A DNA stretch of 64,000 nucleotides from PALSA-911 sp963743035. Lineage in GTDB: Bacteria; Pseudomonadota; Alphaproteobacteria; Acetobacterales; Acetobacteraceae. The position numbers were made by a program, and so were the translations under genes. The stretch's first letter is position 1; each line of letters starts with the position of its first letter. Below the pieces are notes generated by a model. It worked only from the letters and a program-made list of their open reading frames with translations. It was not told the DNA's origin and made no database searches. The DNA lies in NCBI GenBank assembly GCA_963743035.1, contig CAVUOB010000005.1, positions 124,001-188,000 of the forward strand, in the 5' to 3' direction. Positions 8,362-17,487 of this stretch are shown here, one piece after another.

Positions 8362-9012
8362 CTACCCTTCCAGCAGCCGGCGCAGCTTCCGCACCGCGGA
8401 ATCCGGTGTCGTCAGCACGGTCTTGCCGGTCGCCGCCGCCACCGCGTCCGCCGCCCGCGCCAGGCTGAACTGCGCCAGCGCGATCACGTCGCAGCCGGCG
8501 ATCGCGCCCGCCGCCTGTGCCGCCGCCCGGTCATGCCCGGCGCCGTCGCCGGCCTGCAACGCGACCAGTGACGCCGTGGACAGGCAGGTTTCCACCTGCA
8601 CGCCCGGCGCCGCTTCGGCGAATTCGGCCGGCATCGTCGCCAAGGTCGGCGCGAACGTCGCCAGCAGGCCGATCCGTGCCTCCGGGCCGGCCAGCGCCAC
8701 CGCCTCCTCGATCATCGCCTCGTTCGGCGTCAGCACCGGCATCGGCGCCAGGTCCGCCGCGCAGGCCGCAATGCACGGGCCGAAGGCCGAGCAGGTGAAC
8801 AGGATCCCGTCCGCCCCGCAGCCGGCGGCATAGCGCGCCAGGGTGCGGAACCGTTCGGTCATCGCCGGCGTCAGCGCGCCGTCGCGGGCGAGGTCCGGCG
8901 CCAGGCTGTCCTCCAGCAGATTGGCCAGCCGCGCCTCCGGCCAGAGCCGCGCGAACGCCGCCTCGATCGGCGGGATCGACACCTTCAGCGCATGGATCAG
9001 CGCGATCCTCAA
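8362..9012 (-). CDS. Asp/Glu racemase superfamily protein
   Basis: About 216 residues, a member of the Asp/Glu/hydantoin racemase and maleate isomerase superfamily. The first catalytic-cysteine motif ILFTCSAFG is present near the middle. The second motif, usually 'LGC', reads CDVIALAQFSLA, a variant in which the second cysteine is displaced or absent; several family members carry such 'LAQ' motifs. The proposed start is TTG at 9012, overlapping the stop of the ThDP enzyme gene (TTGA). No ATG lies near the conserved N-terminus RIALIHALK. The pairing with a ThDP enzyme suggests a shared catabolic task; the substrate is unknown. Confidence 0.75.
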   Translation of the reverse strand: MRIALIHALKVSIPPIEAAFARLWPEARLANLLEDSLAPDLARDGALTPAMTERFRTLARYAAGCGADGILFTCSAFGPCIAACAADLAPMPVLTPNEAMIEEAVALAGPEARIGLLATFAPTLATMPAEFAEAAPGVQVETCLSTASLVALQAGDGAGHDRAAAQAAGAIAGCDVIALAQFSLARAADAVAAATGKTVLTTPDSAVRKLRRLLEG

Positions 9013-10695
9013 GGCAGCGTCTCCGCCAGGTCGTAGCGGCGCCAGGCGCTCATCTGGATGGCAGAGGTCTTGCAATGCACCACCACCGGCTTGTTCTTCA
9101 CCGCGAAGGCCTGGGCGATGCCGTCCGCGACCTCGGCTTCTGCGGAGATCGTGATGCCCTCGGCGCCGAACGAGCGTCCCCAGGCGGCGAAATCCGGGTT
9201 GGTCAATCGGTTCGAGTTCATGAACGGGCGGCCGGGATAGCGCACATGGGTGTGCATCCCGATCGTGCCGTACATCGAGTTGTCGGAAATGATGATGATC
9301 GGCGTGGCGCCGTACTGGAACGCAGTGGCGATCTCGTTGCCGGCCATCAGCGCGCCGCCGTCGCCCATGAACGCCACCACCTGCTTGCCCGGCCGGCGCA
9401 GGCTGGCCGCCACGCCCATGGGCATGCCCGACCCCATCGCGCCGACCACCGAGGACAGGAACAGCTGCCCCGGCCGGAAGGCGATGTAGCGATGGATATA
9501 GGAGCCGAAATTCCCGGCATCGGAGGTCACGGTCGCGTCGTCGGCCAGATGCTTGTCCACCTCGCACACCACGGCGGCGAAATTCACCCCGTCCTGAGGT
9601 CGGCTCCCAGGTCTTCGCCAGCAGCTTGCGGTGGATCGCGTGCAGCCCGTCGACCCAGCCGCGCCGCTTGCCCGCATCCGCCGGCGGCGTGCGCGCCAGC
9701 AGGCCCTTGATCACCTCGTAGGGCGAGCACGCCATGCCGAGATCCGGCCGCCACACCCGGCCGATCTCGTTCGGGTCCGGCCAGACATGCACGAACGGCA
9801 GCTGCGGCTGCGGCGCGGCGGGGAAGCTGTAGGACTGGCTGACGCTGTCGGTCATCCGCTCGCCCAGGCAGACCATCAGATCGGCCTTCTTCATCTCCGA
9901 GATCAGCGCCGGCGGCACCCTGATGCCCATGTAGCCGCCATAATTCGGATGCGCGGCGTCGAACAATTGCGGCCGGCGATGCGTCGGGTTCACCGGAAGC
10001 ACCCAGGTTTCGGACAATTGCCGCAGATCGTCGGTCACCGCCGGATCGTACAGCGAATCATGCACCAGCTCGCCGCCGACCAGCAGCAGCGGCCGCTCGG
10101 AGGACGCCAGCATCTGCGCCAGCCGGTCCAGATCCTCCGGCCGCGGCCCGGCCATGGCCCGCGCCCGCGGCAAATTCACCTCGGCATCGGTGGATTCATC
10201 GAAAATGTCCTCCGGCAGGATCACCGCCACCGGTCCCGGCGTGCCGCTTTCGGCCAGATGGAACGCCCGGGCGATCGCCTCGGAGGCCTGCTCGGGCTCG
10301 TTCACCTCGATCACCGACTTGGTGACGTCGGCCAGCATCTTGGAATAGTTCTGCTCCTGCAGCGCCAGGCGGCCGAAATCCTTGCGCTCCACCTGGCCGA
10401 CCAGCATCACCAGCGGCGTCGCGTCATGGAACGCCGAGTGCAGCGACACCATGGCGTTCGACATCCCCGGCCCGCGCGAGACCATGCACACCCCGGCGCG
10501 CGGGCGCATCCGCCCGTCCGCCACCGCCATGAAGCCGGCGCCGCCCTCGTGCCGGCAGACCACCACGCGGATGGAGTTCATGTCGGTCAGCGCGTTGGTC
10601 AGGCCGATATAGCTTTCGCCGGGCACGCAGAACACCTGGTCGACGTCATGGGCTTCCAGGCTTTCCGCCAGCAGGCGAGCAACGGTGCGGGCCAT
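9009..10695 (-). pseudogene. Acetolactate-synthase-like ThDP-dependent enzyme, frameshifted
   Basis: A ThDP-dependent enzyme of the IlvB/benzoylformate decarboxylase type. The N-terminal Pyr domain runs from 10695 (MARTVARLLAESLEAH; catalytic-Glu motif RHEGGAGFMA), followed by the middle domain. After 'KTWEPT' near 9600 the frame is lost. The C-terminal PP domain continues in another frame (DGVNFAAVVCEV, then GDGGALMAG...SDNSMYGTIG, the ThDP/Mg motif) to 9009. Everything else is conserved and the two halves abut, so one small indel around 9595-9605 separates them; a sequencing error is possible. The family includes acetolactate synthases, sulfoacetaldehyde acetyltransferases and oxalyl-CoA decarboxylases; the substrate cannot be fixed. 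RBS GGGAGA precedes the ATG. Confidence 0.82.
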
Positions 10696-10772
10696 GGTCT
10701 TATCTCCCCTTGAGCTTTGGTTGCAGCCAGGATAGGGCGGCGTGCCGAATCAGGCCAGAGAGGGCCCCTGCC

Positions 10773-11351
10773 ATGCTGCGCCGCTTCTATGACCGTGTCC
10801 TGGCCCTGTCCGCCTCGCCCAACGCGCCCTGGTGGCTGGCGGCGATCGCCTTCGCCGAAGCCAGCTTCTTCCCCATCCCGCCCGATATCCTGCTGATACC
10901 GATGGCGCTGAGCCGGCCCCGGCGGGCGTGGTTCCTGGCGGCGATCTGCACGCTCGGCAGCGTCGCCGGCGGCGCGCTCGGCTACTACATCGGCTACGCG
11001 CTGTTCGTGCAGGTCGCCCAGCCGATTCTGGCCGCCTATGGCTATGCCGCGAAATTCGCCGCCTTCCAGTCCACCTTCGCCGAATACGGGCTGGAGATCA
11101 TCCTGCTGAAAGGCCTGCTGCCGATCCCCTACAAGATCATCACCATCGCCTGCGGCGCCGCGGCCTACAGCTTCCCCATCTTCATGGCCGCCAGCCTGCT
11201 CACCCGCGGCGCCCGCTTCTTCCTGGTGGCCGGGCTGATCCGCTTCTTCGGCGAGCCCGTGCGCGACTTCATCGAAAAGCGCCTCGGCATGGTCAGCCTG
11301 GCCGTGGCCGCCGGCATCATCGGCGGCTTTCTGGCGCTCAAGCTGTTCTGA
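10773..11351 (+). CDS. YqaA family (VTT/DedA-like) membrane protein
   Basis: A 192-residue integral membrane protein of the YqaA/SNARE-associated (VTT domain) family related to DedA. It contains WWLAAIAFAEASFFPIPPDILLIPM, a reentrant-loop signature with the PxPPD motif, then GYYIGYALF and the KGLLPIPYKIITIACGAAAYSF region. DedA-superfamily proteins act as lipid flippases or scramblases, or in membrane homeostasis; the exact substrate is unknown. The ATG at 10773 follows GAGAGGG. It is divergent from the ThDP enzyme gene, with about 77 bp for two promoters. Confidence 0.85.
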   Translation: MLRRFYDRVLALSASPNAPWWLAAIAFAEASFFPIPPDILLIPMALSRPRRAWFLAAICTLGSVAGGALGYYIGYALFVQVAQPILAAYGYAAKFAAFQSTFAEYGLEIILLKGLLPIPYKIITIACGAAAYSFPIFMAASLLTRGARFFLVAGLIRFFGEPVRDFIEKRLGMVSLAVAAGIIGGFLALKLF

Positions 11352-11354
11352 AAT

Positions 11355-11406
11355 GCCCATTTCTTTCCAGGTGCCATTTCTTTCCGGGTGCCATTCCTTT
11401 CCAGGT
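11355..11406. repeat. Three imperfect tandem 17-18 bp units
   Basis: Units at 11355-11372, 11373-11389 and 11390-11406, all variants of tgccatttctttccagg, lie just after the YqaA-family gene. No coding or hairpin potential is apparent. They are probably a short slippage product. Confidence 0.8.
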
Positions 11407-11497
11407 GAAAGCGCGACGCCAACCGCGCTAGGCTGCCCCCGCGCATCGCCGCGCCAAACCACAAGGCAAGTCCATTGCCATCCAGGGGGAGTTTCCA

Positions 11498-12802
11498 ATG
11501 AGGATTCAGAACGGGTGGCGCCTTGCCGCCCCGCTTTCGCTTGTCCCGTTTTCGCTTGTCCCGTTTTCGCTTGTACTGGCCGCGCTTGCGCTCTCCGCCT
11601 TCGTCCTGCTCGCGCCCAGGCCGTCGCAGGCCGATGACACGATCAAGATCGGCTATTCCGAGGCGCTCTCGGGCGTGTTCTCCCAGGTCGGCGACCAGGG
11701 CATCAAATCCATCCAATACGCCATCGACGGCGTCAACGCGCGCGGCGGGGTGCTCGGCAAGCCCCTCGAGCTCGTCGCCTTCGACAACAAGGGCCAGCCT
11801 TCCGAGGCGCTGATCACGATGCAGAAGATGCTGGATGAGAACCTGCCCATCCTGCTGAACTGCGGCCCCTCCAACATCGCCAGCACGCTGATCGCCGGCG
11901 TCGACAAGAACAACGAGCGCAATCCCGGCCACCGCATCCTCTATATCAATTGCGGCGGCCTGGCGCCGGAGCTGACCAACGAGCAATGCAGCTACTGGCA
12001 CTTCCGCAGCTCCGCCCATGCCGGCATGCAGGCCGAGGTGATGATCCGCGCGCTGCCGCAGAATGTGACCAAGGTCTATCTGATCAACCAGGACTATCTG
12101 TTCGGCCAGTCGGCCCAGCGCGACCTGAAGGCCTATCTGGCCAAATTGCGCCCGGACATCCAGATCGTCGGCGAGGAGATGATCCCGCTCGGCAAGGTCA
12201 AGGACTTCTCTTCCTACATCGCCAAGATCAAGGGTTCCGGCGCCGACGCGCTGATCACCGGCAACTGGGGCCCGGACCTGACGCTGCTGATCAAGGCCGG
12301 CATGGATAGCGGCCTGCCCATCCGATACTACACGATGCTCGGCCACCTCGCCGGCACGCCCACCGCCATCGGCCCGGGCGGCGACGGGCGCGTGTTCTCC
12401 GTGCTGTCGTTCCACGAGAACGTCGCCACCGAGGTCAATGACCCGAAGGTGACCGCCTTCGTCGAGGGCTTCCGCAAGAACCATGATTTCGACTACATCT
12501 TCGGCGACCGCTATGCCGCGGTGCAGCTGATCGCCGATGCCATCAACAAGGCCGGCTCGACCGATCCCGCCAAGGTTGCCGCGGCGATGGAGGACATCAC
12601 CATCATCGACGCCGCCGGCGCCAAGGCGACCATGCGCGCCCAGGACCACCAGCTGCTGATGACCTATTACGCCGCCATCTTCAGCAAGGACGTCAAATAC
12701 GATTCCGAAAAGACCGGCCTCGGCTGGAAGACCTCGGCCGTGGTCAAGGCCGCCGATCTCGGCCAGCCCACCACCTGCAGGATGAAACGCCCCGCCAGCT
12801 GA
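11498..12802 (+). CDS. Liv-type ABC transporter periplasmic binding protein (orphan)
   Basis: A 434-residue type I periplasmic-binding protein of the LivK/amide-binding family. A long signal sequence contains a three-fold SLVPF repeat and ends at PSQA. The mature protein starts DDTIKIGYSEALSGVFSQVGDQG, then KPLELVAFDNKGQPSEALITMQK, typical of this family. No permease or ATPase gene is adjacent; the livHMGF operon at 1380-5154, which lacks its own binding protein, is a plausible partner. A cysteine pair in the domain (NCGPSN, INCGG...NEQCSYW) is somewhat unusual. The substrate could be an amide, urea or amino acid. Confidence 0.88.
   Translation: MRIQNGWRLAAPLSLVPFSLVPFSLVLAALALSAFVLLAPRPSQADDTIKIGYSEALSGVFSQVGDQGIKSIQYAIDGVNARGGVLGKPLELVAFDNKGQPSEALITMQKMLDENLPILLNCGPSNIASTLIAGVDKNNERNPGHRILYINCGGLAPELTNEQCSYWHFRSSAHAGMQAEVMIRALPQNVTKVYLINQDYLFGQSAQRDLKAYLAKLRPDIQIVGEEMIPLGKVKDFSSYIAKIKGSGADALITGNWGPDLTLLIKAGMDSGLPIRYYTMLGHLAGTPTAIGPGGDGRVFSVLSFHENVATEVNDPKVTAFVEGFRKNHDFDYIFGDRYAAVQLIADAINKAGSTDPAKVAAAMEDITIIDAAGAKATMRAQDHQLLMTYYAAIFSKDVKYDSEKTGLGWKTSAVVKAADLGQPTTCRMKRPAS
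11534..11578. repeat. Three tandem 15-bp units in a signal-peptide coding region
   Basis: Units at 11534-11548, 11549-11563 and 11564-11578 (variants of ttttcgcttgtcccg). They encode the repeated pentapeptide SLVPF in the hydrophobic core of the signal peptide of the binding protein beginning at 11498. Frame is preserved. Confidence 0.9.
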
Positions 12803-12911
12803 CCGCCCGAAGCAAGGCCGGCCTGCCGCCGCCGGCCCTGTCGGCGGCGGGCGATCCGCGGAGGCGCTCATCTGCGTATACTGGGAGAACCCTTGAACGG
12901 AACTCCCGCCG

Positions 12912-13286
12912 ATGAGCATTGCCTTCTGGATGATCCTGGTCGCCGCCCTGTTGCCCTACCTGACGGTCGGGTTGGCAAAATTCTCCGGCGGCGACTACGA
13001 CAATGCCGACCCGCGCGCCTGGTCCGCCACGCTCAGCGGCTGGCGCGCGCGGGCCTATGCCGCGCACCAGAACCATTTCGAGGCCTTCCCGCCCTTCGCC
13101 GCCGCGGTCATCGTCGCCACGCTGGCCAATGCGTCGCCGCCTCTGGTCGACCGCCTGGCCATCGCCTTCGTGCTGCTGCGCATCGCCTATGCGGCCATCT
13201 ACATCCGCGGCAATGCCAGGCTGCGTTCGGTGGCCTGGGCGCTAGGCTTCGTCTGCGTCGTCGCGCTGTTCTTCGCCGCGGTCTGA
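12912..13286 (+). CDS. MAPEG family membrane protein
   Basis: A 124-residue protein with four predicted membrane helices, fitting the bacterial MAPEG family (membrane-associated proteins in eicosanoid and glutathione metabolism). Diagnostic pieces are the segment around RARAYAAHQNHFEAFPPFAAAVI, with the conserved N/E/F residues, and the later R-x-A-Y-x-x-x-Y-x-R pattern (LRIAYAAIYIRG). Family members are glutathione-dependent transferases or of unknown function in bacteria. It stands alone; the gene beyond it is convergent. Confidence 0.85.
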   Translation: MSIAFWMILVAALLPYLTVGLAKFSGGDYDNADPRAWSATLSGWRARAYAAHQNHFEAFPPFAAAVIVATLANASPPLVDRLAIAFVLLRIAYAAIYIRGNARLRSVAWALGFVCVVALFFAAV

Positions 13287-13313
13287 GCGGCGGCGCCATG
13301 CGACCAGCGGGCA

Positions 13314-13332
13314 GCCGCCCTCCGGAGGCGGC
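13314..13332. terminator. GC-rich hairpin between convergent genes
   Basis: GCCGCC (13314-13319) and GGCGGC (13327-13332) can pair around a 7-nt loop, between the end of the MAPEG gene and the end of the convergent binding-protein gene. There is no T-run, so it could be a Rho-independent-like pause site or simply compositional. Confidence 0.35.
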
Positions 13333-13357
13333 CGTTCGCCCGCGTCCCTGACGACGG

Positions 13358-14281
13358 TCAGTTGACCGCGGCAGGCGAATTGTCCAGCACCTTGAAACTG
13401 TCTTCGAGCTGCGGCGAGATCGGCACGCCGAGCCGCTCGCCCGTCGGCAGGCGGGCGACGAACCATTTCTGGTACAGCGGTACAAGGTCGTGGTTCGTGG
13501 CCAGGTTGCGGAAGCTGCGCTCGACGATCGCGGCCAGCTGGGGATCATCCTTGCGGAACATGATGCCGTACGGCTCGTAGGACAAATAATCTCCGGTGAC
13601 TCGAAACCGATCCTGTGCGCGATGGCGGGCGATCAGCCCGTAGAGCAGGATGTCGTCGGTCGCGAACGCGTCCGCCTTGCCGTCCGCGACCATATGGAAG
13701 GACTGGTCGTGATCGGGCGAGGTGACGATCTTCAGGCCAAGACCGAACTTCGCATCGGCCGTGTGCAGCGCCGCCTCGTTGGTCGTGCCGCTGGTCACCA
13801 CGATGGTCTTGCCGGCCAGATCCCGGATGTCCTGCGCCGGCGATTTCCTCGGCACCATCAGCTTCGTCCCGGCCACGAAGATCAGCGGCGAAAACGCCAC
13901 CTGCCGGGACCGTTCCGCATTGGCGGTGGTGGAACCGCATTCGAGGTCGATCCGGTTCTGCGTTATGGCGGGAATGCGGCTTTCCGCGGTGACCAGGACA
14001 TAGGCGATCTTCAGGTCGGGGGCATCGATCGCGGCGCCGATCTCGTCCACGATCGCCTGGCAGAGCTCCAGGCTGTAACCGATCGGCCGGTTGGCCTGAT
14101 CCAGGAAGGAAAACGGCGGCGAGCTGTCGCGATAGCCGAGCCGCACGACGTTGCTCCGCTTGATGTTGGCCAAAGCGGGGCTGAGACCTTCATCGGTCTG
14201 CGCCGACGCCGCCATCGGCGCCAGCGCGAGAGCCGCGAGCAGCAGCCCGCCCCGGATCCAAGTTCTGACCGACCTGCCCAT
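13358..14281 (-). CDS. GltI-like amino acid binding protein (SBP family 3)
   Basis: A 307-residue periplasmic solute-binding protein of family 3, closest in layout to glutamate/aspartate-binding GltI. It has a signal peptide ending AASAQ, then NIKRSNVVRLGYRDSSPPFSFLD, IGYSLELCQAIVDEI, and TQNRIDLECGSTTANAERSRQVAFSPLIFVAGT, which is the GltI hallmark. No ABC permease or ATPase accompanies it. Instead it lies 12 bp downstream of a DAACS symporter gene, on the same strand. It may feed that symporter or a distant ABC system, or act as a receptor ligand-binder. Confidence 0.9.
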   Translation of the reverse strand: MGRSVRTWIRGGLLLAALALAPMAASAQTDEGLSPALANIKRSNVVRLGYRDSSPPFSFLDQANRPIGYSLELCQAIVDEIGAAIDAPDLKIAYVLVTAESRIPAITQNRIDLECGSTTANAERSRQVAFSPLIFVAGTKLMVPRKSPAQDIRDLAGKTIVVTSGTTNEAALHTADAKFGLGLKIVTSPDHDQSFHMVADGKADAFATDDILLYGLIARHRAQDRFRVTGDYLSYEPYGIMFRKDDPQLAAIVERSFRNLATNHDLVPLYQKWFVARLPTGERLGVPISPQLEDSFKVLDNSPAAVN

Positions 14282-14293
14282 GTTCCGGTCCGA

Positions 14294-15592
14294 TCAATGG
14301 CCGCCATGCGCGACGGGAAGCTCTCCCGGGATCAGGTCCAGCGGCACCGTGCCGCCTGCCTCGTAAGCGCGATCGAGATCCAGCTCGCCTTCCCATTTCG
14401 CCACCACGCTGGTGGCCAGCGAGTTGCCGATCACGTTGGTGGCGCTGCGGCCCATGTCCAGGAACGTGTCGATGCCCATGATCATCAGCAGCCCCGCTTC
14501 GGGAATGCCGAACTGGCCGAGCGTGGAGGCGATCACCACCAGCGAGGCGCGCGGCACGCCGGCGACGCCCTTGGACGTGATCATCAGGGTCGCCAGCATC
14601 GCGAACTGCGTGCCGAGCGACATATCGATGTGATAGGTCTGCGCGATGAAGATGGCGGCGAAGGTGCAGTACATCATCGTGCCGTCGAGATTGAACGAAT
14701 AGCCGAGCGGCAGCACGAAGCTGGAGATGCGCGAGGAGGCGCCGAACCGGTTCAGCCCTTCGAGCGTCTTCGGATAGGCCGCTTCGGAGCTGGCGGTGGA
14801 GAAGGCGATCATCAGCGGCTCGCGGATCAGCCGCAGCAGGCGGCTGTAGCGCGGACCGAGCACCATGAAGCCGACGATGACCAGCAGGACCCAGAGGATC
14901 AGCAGCGACAGGTAGAAGCCGCCCATGAAGACGACCAGCTTCCACAGCACCAGCAGCCCGTTCTTGGCCACCGTCGCGGTGATCGCCGCCCAGACGGCGA
15001 TCGGGGCGAACAGCATCACGTAGCCGGTGACCTTCAGCATGATGTGGCCGAGGTCGTCGATCAGCGCCAGCATCGGCTTGGACCGCTCCGGCATCGCGCC
15101 CATCGCGACCGAGAAGAACACGGCGAAGACGACAATCTGCAGGATCTCGTTCTGCGCCATCGCATCGGCGATCGAGGTGGGAATCAGATGGGTCAGGAAC
15201 TTCTCGACCGAGAACGCCGTCACCGGCAGGCCGGTGGCTTGCGTCTTGTCCGGCAGGGTGCCCGGGAAGTTCGCGCCGGGCTGCAGCAGGTTGACCATGA
15301 CCAGGCCGAGCAGCAGCGAGACGAAGGACGCGCTGACGAACCAGCCCATGGTCTTGGCGAAGATCCGGCCGAGCTTGGCGCCGCTGCCCATATGGGCGAT
15401 GCCGCCGACCAGCGTGGCGAATACCAGCGGCGCGATGATCATCTTGATCAGGCGCAGGAACAGCATCGCGATCAGGTTCACGTCATAGGCGATGTCCGCC
15501 CGCTGGTCCGGAAGAAAGGAGAAGACCAGACTGCCCATGACCACGCCGAGCGCCATGGCGACCAGAATGTAGGTGGTGAACCTGTTGAGCAT
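14294..15592 (-). CDS. dctA: DAACS family dicarboxylate/amino acid:cation symporter
   Basis: A 432-residue secondary transporter of the DctA/GltP family, with about eight transmembrane helices and two hairpin loops. Key motifs are the HP1 serine motif (STASSEAAYPKTLE), the SYSFNLDGTMMYCTFAAIFIAQ helix, the TM7-type motif (N-L-D-G-T), and DTFLDMGRSATNVIGNSLATSVVAKWEGE, typical of DctA. C4-dicarboxylates are the likeliest substrates; glutamate or aspartate is possible given the GltI-like protein encoded just after it. The start sits at the family N-terminus (MLNRFTTYILVAM). Confidence 0.9.
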   Translation of the reverse strand: MLNRFTTYILVAMALGVVMGSLVFSFLPDQRADIAYDVNLIAMLFLRLIKMIIAPLVFATLVGGIAHMGSGAKLGRIFAKTMGWFVSASFVSLLLGLVMVNLLQPGANFPGTLPDKTQATGLPVTAFSVEKFLTHLIPTSIADAMAQNEILQIVVFAVFFSVAMGAMPERSKPMLALIDDLGHIMLKVTGYVMLFAPIAVWAAITATVAKNGLLVLWKLVVFMGGFYLSLLILWVLLVIVGFMVLGPRYSRLLRLIREPLMIAFSTASSEAAYPKTLEGLNRFGASSRISSFVLPLGYSFNLDGTMMYCTFAAIFIAQTYHIDMSLGTQFAMLATLMITSKGVAGVPRASLVVIASTLGQFGIPEAGLLMIMGIDTFLDMGRSATNVIGNSLATSVVAKWEGELDLDRAYEAGGTVPLDLIPGELPVAHGGH

Positions 15593-15732
15593 GTTGCGCG
15601 CTTCCCGACCCGACGAATGAGGAAAATCGTGTCCATTCAGGCATACGCGCTCAGGCTACATCCATCTCCGCATCGAATGACAAGATTTTTATTCCCGGTG
15701 ACCGGATGCGCCGGGAAGCCACCGGGCTGCTG

Positions 15733-16785
15733 CTAGGGCAGGAGGCGGGCGGCGCGATAGGCGTCCAGATGGCGGAAAAACATCCGCTCGGTGTCCTCCA
15801 GGTCGTGGAAACCAAGCCGGCGGGCCCGGTTCATGCTGGAGCACAAATCATGCGCGAGGCCGAGCGAGAAATCCGCGAAGTCCCAGCGCGCGATGTCGCC
15901 CATCGGTTGGCGCACGAGCTGGTATTTCTCGCAGATCCGCTGCCAGACCGGCTCCTTATCCGCCATCCAGCGTTCCATCGGCAGGGTTCGCACCGTGCCC
16001 GGATTGAGGCCGAAATAGGCCGCCAGCCGCGGCCACAGCCGGGACCAGCGGAACAGGTCGCCATTGGTCACGTTGAACGCCTGGTCGCCGGCGGCGGGTT
16101 CGTTGAACATCCACAGGATGGCGCGGGCCAGTTGGGTGGCGTCGGTGAGCTCCACCAGGGAGTGGTAGCTGCCGGCGCGGCCAGGGAAGTTGAAATCGGT
16201 GTTCAACTCGCGGCAGATCGCGGCGTAGACGCCAAGGGTGGAGATCAGGTTGCGCGCGCGCTGGGGGGCGTAATCGACGATGAAGCTGGGACGGCTGGCC
16301 GTCCAGACCCAGGGCTTGCCTTGCTTGCGCGCGGTGATCAGGTCCTGCTGGTCGTAGTAGAAATTCGGCGGCAGGTGCCGGGGGTCGTCCTCCTCGGCGG
16401 GCGTGGGGAACGGGCCGAGATGCATGCCGTACCATTTGCCGCCCTCGACCAGGTGCACGTGCTGCAGGGCGGGCGTATCCACCGCGGCCAGAACGTTCTC
16501 GAGCAGCGCGACATTGCCGGGCACGTCCTCCACCCCGCCTTCGCCGAACGGCGCGCGGGCGGCGTAGACCATGTGTGTCACGGCGCCGGCCTGCCCCACC
16601 GCGGCGCGGACGGAGGCGGCGCTGGTCAGGTCGGTGGCGATGTAGCGCACATTCGCGGCCGCGTCGCCGGGCGGGTTGCGGCACAGCCCCACCACCTGCC
16701 AGCCCGGCGTTGCCGCCAGCAATTCCACCAGTCGGCACGCGGCGGCGCCGGTCGCGCCGGCAATGACGGCGATCCTGTCAGCCAT
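15733..16785 (-). CDS. PRISE-type SDR (progesterone 5-beta-reductase/iridoid synthase-like)
   Basis: A 350-residue NAD(P)-dependent extended SDR. The N-terminal Rossmann motif is AGATGAAACRLVELL (a TGxxGxxG variant). Family landmarks follow: EGGKWYGMHLGPFPTPAEEDDPRHLPPNFYYDQQDLI (PRISE enzymes have a conserved Lys-Tyr area and NFYY-x-x-E/Q-D), ASRPSFIVDYAP, and FRWSRLWP. Plant and bacterial PRISE enzymes reduce enones. It is last in a minus-strand run that includes an AhpD-like protein and a classical SDR, suggesting catabolism of an unsaturated or alicyclic compound. The real substrate is unknown. Confidence 0.82.
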   Translation of the reverse strand: MADRIAVIAGATGAAACRLVELLAATPGWQVVGLCRNPPGDAAANVRYIATDLTSAASVRAAVGQAGAVTHMVYAARAPFGEGGVEDVPGNVALLENVLAAVDTPALQHVHLVEGGKWYGMHLGPFPTPAEEDDPRHLPPNFYYDQQDLITARKQGKPWVWTASRPSFIVDYAPQRARNLISTLGVYAAICRELNTDFNFPGRAGSYHSLVELTDATQLARAILWMFNEPAAGDQAFNVTNGDLFRWSRLWPRLAAYFGLNPGTVRTLPMERWMADKEPVWQRICEKYQLVRQPMGDIARWDFADFSLGLAHDLCSSMNRARRLGFHDLEDTERMFFRHLDAYRAARLLP

Positions 16786-16868
16786 GACCCGATGTCTCCG
16801 TGTTCAACCGATAAGCGCCGCCCCGGCCGGATGGACCCGACCATGCAGACCGGGGCGGCAGGCCGCGG

Positions 16869-17429
16869 TCAGGCCAGCTTCTTCAGCGGCACCGCATCCG
16901 GCGGCAGCGCCACGCGGTCGACGTTCAGTACCATTGAAACCATCGTGTAGTAGCCCATCGCGCCGATCAGATCGATCACGCCCTGCTCGCCGAACTTCTC
17001 CTTCACGGCGTTGAACTTCGTATCCGACACTTCCTTGGTCTGCAGCAGCTCGTTGCCGAATTCCCAGACCACGCGCTCTTCCTCGTCCATGGTCTCGGGC
17101 CGGCGGCCCTCGGCGATGGCGTCGCAGATGGACGGCGACAGGCCGGCCTTCTCGGCCAGGATGCGATGGGCGTAGAACTGGTACTGCGCGCTCCAGTAGC
17201 GGCCGACCAGCAGGATCCCCAGCTCGTTCAGCCGCGGATGCAGGGAGCTGCGGAAGCGCACATATTCGCCGACGCGCTGCACCTTGTCGGCCAGGTCCGG
17301 GCTGCGCAGCAGCGCCTTGAACGGGCCACGCATGCCGCCGCGCGGGCCGGCCAGGATCGCCTCGGCCGCCTTTCGCTGCTCGGGGTTCATTTCATCGAGT
17401 GTCTGGGTGGAAAAGCGTTCACCGCTCAT
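16869..17429 (-). CDS. Carboxymuconolactone decarboxylase family protein
   Basis: A 186-residue helical protein of the CMD/AhpD-like family. The core ELGILLVGRYWSAQYQFYAHRILAEKAGLS matches the family helix hairpin. The CxxC pair of true AhpD peroxidase partners is absent, so thiol peroxidase activity is unlikely; many CMD proteins of this type are metabolic enzymes of unknown reaction. It lies between two SDR genes with gaps of 58 and 83 bp, all on the minus strand behind livK, and probably belongs to one catabolic operon. Confidence 0.82.
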   Translation of the reverse strand: MSGERFSTQTLDEMNPEQRKAAEAILAGPRGGMRGPFKALLRSPDLADKVQRVGEYVRFRSSLHPRLNELGILLVGRYWSAQYQFYAHRILAEKAGLSPSICDAIAEGRRPETMDEEERVVWEFGNELLQTKEVSDTKFNAVKEKFGEQGVIDLIGAMGYYTMVSMVLNVDRVALPPDAVPLKKLA

Positions 17430-17487
17430 GGATCTGTTTCCTGTTCTGAAGCGTGGGAGCCATCGTGAGTTGGACGCGCGGTATTGG

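Noticed and set aside
13490..15736. A 748-codon open frame on the plus strand
   Set aside because: Shadow of the binding-protein and symporter genes on the minus strand, which have clear family motifs.
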